Part shown: piece after piece, positions 18,491 through 26,457 of the stretch
Layout: every line of letters starts with the position of its first letter
How positions within the stretch are numbered: position 1 is the first letter of the stretch
Assembly (NCBI RefSeq): GCF_011300455.1
Contig: NZ_CP049869.1
Location: forward strand, 248,001 to 312,000
Reading direction: 5' to 3'
DNA from: Sphingomonas piscis
GTDB taxonomy: Bacteria; Pseudomonadota; Alphaproteobacteria; Sphingomonadales; Sphingomonadaceae
DNA length: 64,000 nt
Notes under the pieces: generated by a model
Database searches by the model: none
What the model saw: the letters and a program-made list of their open reading frames with translations, nothing else
What the model was told of the DNA's origin: nothing
Program-made: the position numbers and the translations under genes

Positions 18491-18874
18491 CTACCGACGC
18501 ATGCCGCACCCTTCCGTTGAGCGGTTGCGATAACTGTGGACCACCCATGTTCCGCGCGCTTCGTCCCACTGCGCGAAGACCTGGAGCACGCAGTTGCGGC
18601 TTGGGACGCCGCCATCCAGCATCCGCCGTTCGGTCGTCCACCATCGTTCGTTGCGGTCGTAGCCATTGTCCTCCTGGACGATGACGTCGGTCGTGACCCA
18701 TTCGAACAATCGGATGCCGCCGGGCAGGTCGACCACATTGTCAGGCACGTCGCCGTGGAAAGCGGCCACCGCCGCCGCGACGGGCTGCCCTCGCAGCTGC
18801 CGATCCATCCTGCTCGCGCACCCGCCCACCGCCAGCGCCGCAACCAATGCAGCCAGAACCAGGCTCCGCTTCAT
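18491..18874 (-). CDS. Small putative lipoprotein
   Basis: A 127-residue protein beginning MKRSLVLAALVAALAVGGCAS. The run ending VGGC is a lipobox, so the mature protein would start at Cys19 and be membrane-anchored. The rest is soluble, with several Trp and two Cys near the C-terminus. I chose 18874 because the signal begins there and a GGGGGG tract lies about 9 bases upstream; earlier in-frame codons look non-coding. Function unknown. Confidence 0.65.
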   Translation of the reverse strand: MKRSLVLAALVAALAVGGCASRMDRQLRGQPVAAAVAAFHGDVPDNVVDLPGGIRLFEWVTTDVIVQEDNGYDRNERWWTTERRMLDGGVPSRNCVLQVFAQWDEARGTWVVHSYRNRSTEGCGMRR

Positions 18875-19015
18875 GCTCATCATCCCCCCACTCGCTTCCC
18901 CAGCGGGAGGCAGCATGATCGAAGTCCGGCAAAGACGCAAAGGGGGCGGCTCTCCTGAGCTTGTCGAAGAGCTCGGCAGCATCGCCTCATTGCACTCCCG
19001 TTACAAATTAGTAGC

Positions 19016-19555
19016 GTGTCGCCCGTGAAAGCTTTCGCCGCCCTTATTGCCGCTTTTGTCCTCGCCGCGCCGGCGGCGGCGCAGCAACCGATGACCTATT
19101 ATGCCGGGCCTTCGCGCGTCACCCTGCCCCTCACCCGCGCGGCGGACGGGAAAGTGTTCGTGCAAGCGACCGTCCAGGGACAGCCGGCGACCCTGCTGAT
19201 CGATACCGGCGGTTCGCAATTCCTCGACCTTGCGGTCTGCAATCGTCTCGGACTCAAGCTTACCGACTCTCCGCAGCCAGGTTATGGTCTCGGCAGCGGC
19301 CCGACGCCGTTCAAGACGGGCTATGCCGACATGCGGCTGGGCGGTTTGTCGGTCACCGGGCTCCCCGTCAGCTGCATCGAAATGACGGAGCTTCGCGCGC
19401 TTCACAAGCGGCAGAAGTTTCCCGACTTCGACGGCATTGTAGGCTCGGAGCTGATGGCGGCACTGCGCGCCCGGCTCGACTACGACAGGATGATCGTCGA
19501 GCTTCGCCGGCCGACCCGCGCCAGCATGGCGAAGGAATTGCAGCACCGCCGATAA
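19016..19555 (+). CDS. Secreted single-domain retropepsin-like protease
   Basis: A 179-residue protein with signal peptide (KAFAALIAAFVLAAPAAAQ) and one aspartyl protease motif LLIDTGGSQFLDL, with the family's later GIVGSELM section. Single-motif members must dimerise to be active. The start is GTG 19016 or GTG 19025; neither has a good ribosome site. It is shorter than, and unlike in sequence to, the two-motif protease at 480-1520. Confidence 0.7.
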   Translation: MSPVKAFAALIAAFVLAAPAAAQQPMTYYAGPSRVTLPLTRAADGKVFVQATVQGQPATLLIDTGGSQFLDLAVCNRLGLKLTDSPQPGYGLGSGPTPFKTGYADMRLGGLSVTGLPVSCIEMTELRALHKRQKFPDFDGIVGSELMAALRARLDYDRMIVELRRPTRASMAKELQHRR

Positions 19556-19764
19556 AGCTCCAGCGCTCGGCATTCTTTGCTGTCCTACAGCGCCTCACCT
19601 GCCCTACCCTGCGGCATGCGCTGCCCACCAGTTCCTGCTGCCCACCCGTTCCTTCTGTGTCGCCGGCGCCCACGCTCCCACGCAAACCGCGCCACGCGGC
19701 CAACTTCGTGGAATTGCGCGTCCCGGACTCGGTTCTATTCGGCCTCTTCGGAAGGCGCGGCGAA

Positions 19765-19814
19765 AAGCCCGCCACAGCGTCACCCGAGTCAACTTCCTCT
19801 CGGGAAAAGTCCTA
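19765..19814. repeat. Dispersed imperfect repeat, copy A
   Basis: About 40 of 49 positions match copy B at 22139-22188. The best-conserved blocks are CGTCACCCG, GTCAACTTCC and GGGA-AA-TCCTA. Copy A lies in non-coding DNA, 170 bp before the next start codon. Confidence 0.6.
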
Positions 19815-19865
19815 CATTCTCCTATTCGGAACCGCTCCTCAGCCGGCCCGTGACAACGCAAACCT

Positions 19866-19900
19866 AAGCCGGTGAACGGGGCAGAGCCGGCTTGTTGTTT
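19866..19900 (+). terminator. Possible terminator hairpin
   Basis: AAGCCGG (19866-19872) pairs with CCGGCTT (19887-19893) across a 14-base loop, followed by GTTGTTTT. The stem is short and the T-run is broken, so this is tentative. Confidence 0.4.
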
Positions 19901-19984
19901 TCGGTTCATGCGACTTGTTGGGGGTGCGGCACGTTCTGACCTTACGTTCCGGTGATTTGAGGCCGGACTTGTAAGGATTTTTCC

Positions 19985-20593
19985 ATGAAGACCATTGCAA
20001 CCCTCGGCGCCGTCGCCGCCTTGGCCGGCATCGCCGCCCCCGCCGCCGCGCAGGGCTATTATTCGCAGCCGCAGCAGGGCTATCCGCAGCAGGGCTATGC
20101 CCAGCCCGGCTATCCGGTTCAGGGCTATCCCGCCCCCGGCTACGCCCAGCAGGGCGGAATCGCCGGCGTGATCCAGCAACTGCTCGGCAACCGCTATCAG
20201 GCGAATGACCGCACGGCGATCACGCAGTGCGCAAGCGCCGCCTCCGCCCAGGCCAGCAACCAGTATCGCCCGCGTGGCCAGGCCTATGGCGCCTATCCGC
20301 AGGGCAACGCCTATGGGCAGCAGCAGTATAACAGTCCCTACATGGCCCGCGTCACCGCCATCACGGACGTTCAGCGCACCCGCAACGGCCTGCGCGTCAC
20401 CGGCGCGATGGACAGCGGCGCTTCGGGCTATCCGAACCAGGCCTATGGCCAGCAGCGGGTCGACCAGTACGGGCGTCCCATTCCGGTCGCAGCGATGGGC
20501 GACCTCACCTTCCGCTGCAACGTCGACTATCGCGGGCAGGTTACCAACGTCCGCATCAGCCGCAACCGCGCGGCCTACCGTCCGGGCTACTAA
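19985..20593 (+). CDS. Secreted Gln/Gly/Tyr-rich repeat protein
   Basis: A 202-residue protein with a clear signal peptide (MKTIATLGAVAALAGIAAPAAAQ). A low-complexity segment of QGYPQ/PGYP-type repeats follows (about residues 24-56), then a more ordered C-terminal region with two cysteines (ITQCAS, FRCNVDYRG). ATG 19985 follows TAAGGA. Proteins of this make-up are common exported sphingomonad proteins of unknown role. A 12-bp hairpin follows the stop. Confidence 0.8.
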   Translation: MKTIATLGAVAALAGIAAPAAAQGYYSQPQQGYPQQGYAQPGYPVQGYPAPGYAQQGGIAGVIQQLLGNRYQANDRTAITQCASAASAQASNQYRPRGQAYGAYPQGNAYGQQQYNSPYMARVTAITDVQRTRNGLRVTGAMDSGASGYPNQAYGQQRVDQYGRPIPVAAMGDLTFRCNVDYRGQVTNVRISRNRAAYRPGY

Positions 20594-20599
20594 GAGGTG

Positions 20600-20635
20600 A
20601 AGTGGCGCGCGGGCTTCTGGGCTCGCGCGCCACTT
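20600..20635 (+). terminator. Stem-loop after the QGYPQ-repeat gene
   Basis: AAGTGGCGCGCG (20600-20611) pairs perfectly with CGCGCGCCACTT (20624-20635) across a 12-base loop, 6 bp after the stop codon. No T-run follows, so it may be a 3'-end stabiliser or a factor-assisted terminator. Confidence 0.6.
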
Positions 20636-20749
20636 GCCGTTCGCTAATCCCCTGGGAACATGCTAGTGTCGTCCCATCGCGCATCCTTTTTGCAGGCGTT
20701 GCGCGGCTGAGAGACATGTCGCGCTCCCGCTTGCTGCAGGAGCTTCTCC

Positions 20750-21067
20750 ATGTCCCTTCCCGAAACCCTCGTTCCCGCCCTCGCCGCGACCCCCACCACC
20801 CGCGACAAGGACGCCCGGGAGACCTCCACCGGCTGCCGCGAGCGCGCCACGGCCGACACCGCCCGCTCACTCGTCATGGACACGGCCAACGGCCGCCTCA
20901 TCTTCGAAAAGAGCGCCGCCAACTGGACCAAGCGCGCCGACATGCTCCACCGCATCGAAACCGGCATCGAAGCCCGCCTTCGCGCGCCGCAGCCCGTCGC
21001 ACAGCTGCAGGTCGAGCTCACCACCGCCGAAATCGCCGAGGATGCCGCTTTCGTCCGCTTCGGGTAA
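20750..21067 (+). CDS. Small uncharacterised cytoplasmic protein
   Basis: A 105-residue protein without signal or membrane segments. ATG 20750 follows CAGGAGCTTCTCC, a good ribosome site. The central part (MDTANGRLIFEKSAANWTKRADMLHRIE) suggests a helical fold. Codon use is typical of the window. No family recognised. Confidence 0.6.
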   Translation: MSLPETLVPALAATPTTRDKDARETSTGCRERATADTARSLVMDTANGRLIFEKSAANWTKRADMLHRIETGIEARLRAPQPVAQLQVELTTAEIAEDAAFVRFG

Positions 21068-21100
21068 ACCGACAAGCGCACAGGCTAAACACGCAAGGCG

Positions 21101-21963
21101 CTAAGGTTGCCTGCTTACTGGCTCGTAGTAGATCCACGTCCGGTAGATACCGCTCATATCCGGCCCGTCAGCCAACCGTTCGAATGGATATTGCGGCGCC
21201 TCGCGACAAACGGCGTCACGCGGGGAACTCTCAGGGAAGGAGTCCAGCACCTCGCAGCTGCGCAGGGTCCCGTCCGCTTTCACCACCAGCTTGGCGGAGC
21301 GTCGTGCAATCATGAACGGCTCACGGGTTCAACCATCGGTTCGCCTACCGGAAGAAAGCGGCTCTCGATAATCTGCCGATAAGGATCGCTGCCTATTTCC
21401 TTTGCCAGTCGAGCCGCCCGGTCCCCCGAATACGCCGTAGTGATCCTGCAAATACTGTCCGGCTGTTCGCTGCTCTCAATCTTGCAGTCGGTCTGCTCGC
21501 CGGTCGAGTGGATCAGCACCGACATGCGATGAAACCAGCCGTGCCGCGATGGGCCTGACTGACCCATCCTCCATGTCACCGTTTCGGTGAAACTGCGCGC
21601 TTTGGCGTTTGTAGCCGGCTCATATTGCGCACGCTCGGCATAGACACGGCAACTTACCGCATCGAGCGACGCGGACTTGGACGATGTCGCAATGTTGCAG
21701 TCAGTTACCTTACCGGCCGGATCCACCGTCAGGCGGATGACAACACTCCCCTGCTCGCCTCTCTGCAACGCGTCGTCAGGGTAATCCTCTGCCTTGAGGA
21801 CTTGCGGATCGAGCAGCTTGGGTTTCGCGTCCGCGCCAGCCTTGGACGCAGCGCTTGCGCTGCCAGCCATGCTGACGGGTTGCCCGGGAACGATGGTAAC
21901 CGGAGCCTCGCTTGCAGCCTGCAACGAGGCAGCGAAGCTGGCCAGCGCAATGATTAGTGTCAT
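21101..21963 (-). pseudogene. TonB C-terminal-domain-like protein split by a frameshift
   Basis: The first part (21310-21963, 217 residues) has a short signal-like start and a TonB_C-type fold signature (GSVVIRLTVDPAGKVTDCNIATSS ... Cys ... YEPA). The second part (21101-21313, 70 residues) resembles another such unit (AKLVVKADGTLRSCEVLDSFP ... YPFERLADG). They overlap as ATGA. One extra C in the GGG run at 21325-21327 (CCC on the coding strand) would join them as EPREPFMIARRS. A genuine pair of translationally coupled genes is the alternative. A role in TonB-type energy transduction is uncertain because no N-terminal membrane anchor beyond the signal is seen. Confidence 0.6.
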
Positions 21964-22138
21964 GTCTTACCCCCTCGCAACAGCATGTTACCGGGCAGGT
22001 CGCGGCGCAACAGCCAAATCGCTGTCCTACAATGGACACTTTGGGATAGCTTGGGGCTCATGATCTGCTGTCTCAAGTCACCGGCGGTGCTACCGGACCG
22101 CGAAGTTGACGTTCAGCGGATTGAATTCAGCCGCGCGC

Positions 22139-22188
22139 AAGCCGCGCCAGTACGTCACCCGTGTCAACTTCCCCTTGGGAGAAATCCT
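22139..22188. repeat. Dispersed imperfect repeat, copy B
   Basis: The partner of copy A at 19765-19814. Here the repeat runs up to base 22188, immediately before the ATG of the next gene, so its GGGAGAAATCCT end supplies the ribosome-binding site. Confidence 0.6.
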
Positions 22189-22509
22189 ATGCGCTGCCCT
22201 TTTGCACCCCAAGCTTGCGCCTTGATGGCGCTGCTCACACTCGCCTTCGCAGCCCCCGCTCCGGCGTCGACGCCCGCGGCCTGGACGGCGTTGAAGCGCA
22301 CGGTTGACCGCGCCTGCCTGTCGATGGTGGACGGCCGCAACAAAAAGATCGTCGGCGACAGCGCCAGCTTCCCGGACACGGTGCCGATCGAGCTCCGCCA
22401 CGTTCAGACCACCAATCGCCGCGGGGTCAAGGAAGTGAAGCTTTGCGTCTACGATCGCGCCAAGCGCCGCGCAGCCGTGACCGACCACGACTCCGGCACG
22501 AGGCACTGA
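22189..22509 (+). CDS. Small secreted protein of unknown function
   Basis: A 106-residue protein with signal peptide (CALMALLTLAFAAPAPAS) and two cysteines (RACLSM, VKLCVYD) that could form a disulfide. ATG 22189 sits next to GGGAGAAA. In-frame codons upstream belong to the repeat and are not credible coding sequence. The stop overlaps the ATG of the GFA-family gene (TGATG), so the two are probably coupled. Confidence 0.7.
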   Translation: MRCPFAPQACALMALLTLAFAAPAPASTPAAWTALKRTVDRACLSMVDGRNKKIVGDSASFPDTVPIELRHVQTTNRRGVKEVKLCVYDRAKRRAAVTDHDSGTRH

Positions 22510-22910
22510 TGCGGGACGCGGAGGAGCTGACCGGCGGCTGCCTTTGCGGTGACGTTCGCCTGACTGCGGTTGGAGAGCCATTCCGCGTGGGCCTGTGCCA
22601 CTGCCTCGATTGCCGCAAACATCATGGCGCCATCTTCTTCGCAGCGGGAATGTATCCGGCGGATGCGGTGACGGTCAGCGGCGAAACCCGCGACTGGGAG
22701 GGCCGGCATTTCTGCCCGCGCTGCGGCTCGTCTGTATTCAACCGGTTCGGGGATGAGGTGGAGGTGCATCTCGGCACCCTCGACGCGCCGAGCCGGCTGG
22801 TGCCGACTTACGAATGCTGGGCGATCCGCCGCGAAGACTGGCTCCCGGCGCTTCCCCTCGTCCACAGCTACTCCCGCGACCGCGAGAGCGACGGACGGCG
22901 AGAAGACTGA
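22509..22910 (+). CDS. GFA-family (glutathione-dependent formaldehyde-activating-like) zinc protein
   Basis: The 133-residue protein has the Cys pattern of the GFA/CENP-V fold: GGCLCGDVRL, then CHCLDCRKHHGA, then FCPRCGSSVF. These seven cysteines can hold two structural zinc ions. The start at 22509 shares its A with the previous stop. Most members have no proven formaldehyde activity, so this is a fold-level call. Confidence 0.85.
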   Translation: MRDAEELTGGCLCGDVRLTAVGEPFRVGLCHCLDCRKHHGAIFFAAGMYPADAVTVSGETRDWEGRHFCPRCGSSVFNRFGDEVEVHLGTLDAPSRLVPTYECWAIRREDWLPALPLVHSYSRDRESDGRRED

Positions 22911-22916
22911 CGTGGA

Positions 22917-23120
22917 CTATGCCTGCCGGCGCTCTTCCTCTTGGACCAGGGTGGCGACCAGGCGGCGCTGTTCCCACAGCTCGCACTGGGTCCCGAACCC
23001 GCGGGCGTGGGCCATGGCGATGGCATCCTCGTCACTCGCCGCCTTGATGAAGTCCGACGTGACGATCTTCATCCGGGCGTCAAAGCAATAGACGCGATAT
23101 TCCTTGAGCGGTGAAGACAT
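22917..23120 (-). CDS. Small conserved hypothetical protein
   Basis: A 67-residue soluble protein (EYRVYCFDARMKIVTSDFIKAASDEDAIAMA), with the beta-alpha look common among short sphingomonad proteins. ATG 23120 follows CGGAGCC. It converges on the GFA gene with 6 bp between. No function known. Confidence 0.6.
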   Translation of the reverse strand: MSSPLKEYRVYCFDARMKIVTSDFIKAASDEDAIAMAHARGFGTQCELWEQRRLVATLVQEEERRQA

Positions 23121-23285
23121 GAACGGGCTCCGTGCAATCAGCGGGAGCTCTCATTCGTCTCTCGTGCATCGCCAGGCTGAAATCCGACGGCGTTGCTGCA
23201 GCGACAGATAGCAGGTTTTCCGCCGGCCACCTAATGTCGGCCCGCGGACTCCGGGAATCGGGGCTGGTTGCCGTCATCGCATGGC

Positions 23286-24110
23286 TCAAATTGCCCGCTC
23301 ACCGGCGCGAACGGGTCCATCGTCGATCGTCGCCGGCATGATCCGGAAGCCGACCATGGTAGCGAAATGGCGAAGCGAGCTGGACACGGAGAGCGGGTGG
23401 ACGTTGTCGACGAGAAAGCGGATTCCGCGCTCGCTCAGCACTTGGGCCAGCGCGGCGGTCATTGAATAGCGGGCGAGAGTCGCGTCCGGGCTTGCCTCCA
23501 GCACCCGGAAGAAGCGCAGCAGCCCGACATTGCCGCTTGTCGGGGTAACCGACACCGCTAGGGCGCGGCCATCCGCCGCGAAGGCCGCGATCCACAACTC
23601 GGTCTCGTCCAGTCCGTCGAGATTGGGGTGGCGGCGACGGTAGCGAAGATTGGGGTGCGCCTTCTCGAATGCCGCTGCCCGCTCCTTTCGACCCGACCGC
23701 TCCTCGGGCGAGGTAACCAGCCGGCAGGTGATGCCGAGCTTGTCGGCCTTGCGGACCATCCGCCGCAAGGTCGCTTGCCCCGGCGCGGCGAGCACGTCGC
23801 CCGGATCCCGCGGGATCGGAAGGACAGACAAGGCGCGATGGAAGATGCTGCGGAGTCCAAAGCTGGTGCGGTCGATCCAGCCTCGGATCTGCTCTCCTTC
23901 AGGATCATGGCCGATACACAGGCGCACTCTCGGCGCCGTTCGCAATGCTGCGCCGATCCGGACCAGCAAAATGGCCTGCGCCGGCGTTGGAATGCGGCTG
24001 CCGGTGTAGCGGTCCGCCCGGCTGCCGCACATGGCCTCCAGCCGCCTTGCTCTGGCTTCCTGGCGCGGGTCCGGCGGTGCGCGTCGGTCGGTCGAAGATG
24101 GATCGAGCAT
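23286..24110 (-). CDS. GNAT-like acyltransferase-fold protein
   Basis: A 274-residue protein. The central and C-terminal parts (RRMVRKADKLGITCRLV; LWIAAFAADGRALAVSVTPTSGNVGLLRFFRVLEASPDATLARYSMTAALAQVLSERGIRFLVDN) read as an acetyltransferase fold of the kind used by amino-acyl or FemAB-like enzymes. I could not identify a clean acetyl-CoA loop. Start ATG at 24110; an earlier in-frame extension would run into the divergent SRAP gene. Confidence 0.55.
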   Translation of the reverse strand: MLDPSSTDRRAPPDPRQEARARRLEAMCGSRADRYTGSRIPTPAQAILLVRIGAALRTAPRVRLCIGHDPEGEQIRGWIDRTSFGLRSIFHRALSVLPIPRDPGDVLAAPGQATLRRMVRKADKLGITCRLVTSPEERSGRKERAAAFEKAHPNLRYRRRHPNLDGLDETELWIAAFAADGRALAVSVTPTSGNVGLLRFFRVLEASPDATLARYSMTAALAQVLSERGIRFLVDNVHPLSVSSSLRHFATMVGFRIMPATIDDGPVRAGERAI

Positions 24111-24203
24111 GAAGCTTGCGGAATGATAACGCTCCGCGTCATATTGATCTACCCGTAACGATACGGCTTTTGGCCGGGAGCACGACAATGCTAGGTCGAG
24201 GCG

Positions 24204-24794
24204 ATGTGCAACCTCTACACCCAGACCAGCTCGGTGGACGCGATCCGTCAGGTGGTGAAGGAGTTGGGCCTGCCGCTCCGCTTTCCGGAAGGCGCGCCGA
24301 ACCTTCAGCCGCGCGACATTTGCATCACCGATCCCGCGCCTATCTTGCGTGCGGCAGGCGATGCGTTGGGCGCAGAACTGATCGTCCGCCGCTGGAGCTG
24401 GCCGGGCCCAGGCGGCAAGCCGGTTTACAATTATCGCTCGGACGGCCGGGAGTTTGGCAGCGGACGCTGCCTGATCTTGGCCGACGGATTCTACGAGTTC
24501 ACCGCGCCGTCGGACCCGAAGCAGAAGCGCAAGGACCGCTGGCTGTTCGCCGATCCGTCCGGCGGTTTGCTCGGTATCGCCGGGCTCGTCCGAACGGCGC
24601 CGGAAATTGGCGAGGCGTTCACCATGCTGACGACCGAGCCCGGGCCCGATGTCGCGCCATATCACAGCCGTCAGGTGGCGTTGCTCGACCGAGCCGCGTG
24701 GACTTCATGGCTCGACGGCAGTGTGCCCGCCCGAGAGCTGATCCGGCCGTTGCCGGGAGGGAGCCTGACCGTCTCCCCCTCGCTCAGGACTTAG
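24204..24794 (+). CDS. SRAP domain protein (YedK/HMCES-like DNA-protein crosslinker)
   Basis: The 196-residue protein begins MCNLY, giving the N-terminal catalytic Cys2 that forms a thiazolidine with abasic sites in single-stranded DNA. The active-site Asn/Arg (YNYR), Glu (DGFYEF) and His-x-Arg (YHSRQ) are all visible. The usual HxRMP is HSRQV here and the NARxE region is NYRSDG, so it is a divergent member. ATG 24204 follows GTCGAGG. It diverges from the GNAT-like gene. No LexA box is visible upstream, although the family is often SOS-linked. Confidence 0.8.
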   Translation: MCNLYTQTSSVDAIRQVVKELGLPLRFPEGAPNLQPRDICITDPAPILRAAGDALGAELIVRRWSWPGPGGKPVYNYRSDGREFGSGRCLILADGFYEFTAPSDPKQKRKDRWLFADPSGGLLGIAGLVRTAPEIGEAFTMLTTEPGPDVAPYHSRQVALLDRAAWTSWLDGSVPARELIRPLPGGSLTVSPSLRT

Positions 24795-25021
24795 TCGCGG
24801 CTGCCGCCGATCGCCGAGCCGATGGTGTGCGCACTGTGGGTCTGTCGGCGGATGGCCTCAACCTCCTCTTCGCTCAGGCGGCTTTCGAGCCGTTCCGTCG
24901 CTTGCTCGGCTTCGTCGATCTGCTCCTCGGCGCCTTCCTCCCGCTCCATCTCCGGCGGCCGAGCATCGGGCTCCGACTTGATGGTCTGCGGATGATCCTT
25001 CTCGATGTCGTACTTGCTCAT
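24791..25021 (-). CDS. Small acidic, charged hypothetical protein
   Basis: A 76-residue, strongly acidic, helical protein (PEMEREEGAEEQIDEAEQATERLESRLSEEEVEAIRR). The start at 25021 follows AAGGAGAAACGA, a strong ribosome site; longer in-frame sequence upstream lacks one. The end overlaps the SRAP stop by 4 bp, convergently. Function unknown. Confidence 0.6.
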   Translation of the reverse strand: MSKYDIEKDHPQTIKSEPDARPPEMEREEGAEEQIDEAEQATERLESRLSEEEVEAIRRQTHSAHTIGSAIGGSRD

Positions 25022-25143
25022 TCGTTTCTCCTTGTGGACTGAACGCACAATCCGCCTCACCGTGCCCCGTTGCATGGACGTGTGTTGCTCCTCTATTACG
25101 CGGCTCCAGCGATGGCCTTTCGAGGTCAAGGAGAGATCAAGCC

Positions 25144-25821
25144 GTGCAATGCCCCAAATGCGGCGCCGAAGTGTCGGTGCTCCGCGAGTTCTGCCCCCAG
25201 TGCGGCGCGACGCTTCACAACGACGAGCCGGAGCGCAAGCCTGCGCGTGATGCCGGGGTTTCCCGCGGGTCCGGTCCGGACGACCTTGGCCGCCGCAAAA
25301 AGGTGATCATCGGCGCGGCCGCGGTGCTGCTGAGTATCGGCGCGTTGAGCAACGGCAACTGGTTCGACTGGGATTCGGACGATCGCGGCCGTCCGGAAGT
25401 GTCGCACCGTGAGGAGCCGCGCGGTCCGATCAGCGTCACCGCCGAGGAGTTGTTTCAGAGCTTCCAGCGCGACCGGGAAGAGACTGAGGAGCGCTACGAC
25501 GACCGCGAGATGGTGGTCACGGGCGAGTTCGAGCGAATCGTTCCGGACGGCTACGGCAGCCTCGACCTCCGGCTGAAGACCTCCGACCCCGAAAACCCAG
25601 TCGGCGTCGACGTTGCCGGTCCGTCGATCGACGATGCCAAGAAACTTCGCCCCGGACAGCAGGTGACGGTCAGTTGCCGGGCATTGGGCGGCTATGACGA
25701 CGATGTGCTTTGGGTGCGCGAGTGTGCGGTCCAGGCGGGCGGAGGTGCAACGCCGGTAGCGCCGGCGACAAGGAAGGGGCCGACCCCGCCACCGGCACCC
25801 GAGCCGCCGCAGGAGCCCTGA
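25144..25821 (+). CDS. Zinc-ribbon membrane protein with OB-fold-like periplasmic domain
   Basis: The 225-residue protein has an N-terminal zinc ribbon (CPKCG at 3-7, CPQCG at 18-22), one membrane helix (VIIGAAAVLLSIGAL, about 54-68), then a soluble domain (MVVTGEFERIV ... VGVDVAGPS ... GQQVTVSCRALG) resembling the tRNA_anti-like OB fold. A Pro-rich tail ends it. The start is GTG 25144. The role is unknown; ribbon-helix-sensor layouts are often envelope stress proteins. Confidence 0.7.
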   Translation: MQCPKCGAEVSVLREFCPQCGATLHNDEPERKPARDAGVSRGSGPDDLGRRKKVIIGAAAVLLSIGALSNGNWFDWDSDDRGRPEVSHREEPRGPISVTAEELFQSFQRDREETEERYDDREMVVTGEFERIVPDGYGSLDLRLKTSDPENPVGVDVAGPSIDDAKKLRPGQQVTVSCRALGGYDDDVLWVRECAVQAGGGATPVAPATRKGPTPPPAPEPPQEP

Positions 25822-25888
25822 CCGTCGCCTTAAGGCGGTAGGAACGGCCTTCAAACGCTGGCGTTCACTTTTCGAAGGAGACGCCGGC

Positions 25889-26029
25889 ATGACTCAGAAG
25901 ACGAACGAGCAGGCAGAGGAAAATCCCGCCGCGGAACGCACCGGGCAGGATCAGCCACAGGAGACCGCAACCGAGCAGGCGCAGGCCGACGCTGCCAAGG
26001 AGCGGGAGAGCGAACGTGGCTATCAGTGA
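25889..26029 (+). CDS. 46-residue Gln/Glu-rich small protein
   Basis: ATG 25889 follows GAAGGAG by eight bases. The product is hydrophilic, rich in Gln, Glu and Ala, and likely disordered. Its stop overlaps the GTG of the next small gene by 14 bp, suggesting coupled translation. Function unknown. Confidence 0.5.
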   Translation: MTQKTNEQAEENPAAERTGQDQPQETATEQAQADAAKERESERGYQ

Positions 26030-26195
26030 CGAGGCGAGGCCCGACGAAGGGATCGAAAGTCCCTCGGGCAGCGAGATGGACAACACGGGCGAGCCCGATC
26101 CTGTGGGTGGCGGCTGCCTGAAACTCGGTTGGGGTTGTCTGCCCCTTGTTGCCGGGATCGTGATCGCCGTCCCGACCCTGTTTAACTTCACGTAA
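26016..26195 (+). CDS. 59-residue small membrane protein
   Basis: The GTG 26016 start overlaps the previous small gene. The acidic N-terminal half is followed by GGGCLKLGWGCLPLV and a hydrophobic helix (LPLVAGIVIAVPTLF), suggesting a single-span membrane protein. An ATG at codon 20 is an alternative start. Function unknown. Confidence 0.45.
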   Translation: MAISDEARPDEGIESPSGSEMDNTGEPDPVGGGCLKLGWGCLPLVAGIVIAVPTLFNFT

Positions 26196-26221
26196 GCCGG
26201 GCCAACGGCTTGCCTCATGTT

Positions 26222-26262
26222 ATTTCACGTGGCTTCCGAATGAGTTAAAAGCCACGTGAAAT
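26222..26262. repeat. Perfect 14-bp inverted repeat
   Basis: ATTTCACGTGGCTT (26222-26235) and AAGCCACGTGAAAT (26249-26262) are perfect inverted copies separated by 13 bases. No T-run follows on either strand. It lies between two very small genes and could be a factor-assisted terminator, an mRNA 3'-end hairpin or a protein-binding dyad. Confidence 0.7.
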
Positions 26263-26298
26263 CAACGGCCTACAAGGCCGCTGGCACAGGGGCAGCAA

Positions 26299-26454
26299 GT
26301 GAAAGAGCGATCGATCGACTACTTCCGCGAGCGGGAAAGGGCGGAGCGTGAGGCTGCGCTAAACGCAACGTGCGATCAGGCACGCTGGGCGCATCAGGAG
26401 ATGGCGGAAAGCTACGCCAGAATGCTGAGAGCGGCTGAGCCCAAAGCGGACTAA
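26299..26454 (+). CDS. 51-residue charged small protein
   Basis: GTG 26299 follows AGGGGCAG. The product is an amphipathic, highly charged helix (DYFRERERAEREAALNATCDQARWAHQEMAE). The stop at 26454 is 3 bp from the convergent tlyA stop. It is short, but frame and ribosome site are consistent with a gene. Confidence 0.5.
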   Translation: MKERSIDYFRERERAEREAALNATCDQARWAHQEMAESYARMLRAAEPKAD

Positions 26455-26457
26455 CGC

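Larger units (their letters stand above)
19556..19984. other. 429-bp intergenic region with repeat copy and hairpin
   Basis: No frame here has convincing coding character. It contains copy A of the dispersed repeat (19765-19814), a terminator-like hairpin (19866-19900) and the leader of the QGYPQ-repeat gene. Confidence 0.55.

Noticed and set aside
20055..20150. Tandem repeats in the QGYPQ gene as a possible CRISPR or minisatellite
   Set aside because: The repeats are in-frame codons for QGYP/PGYP units with no spacers; they are coding low complexity.
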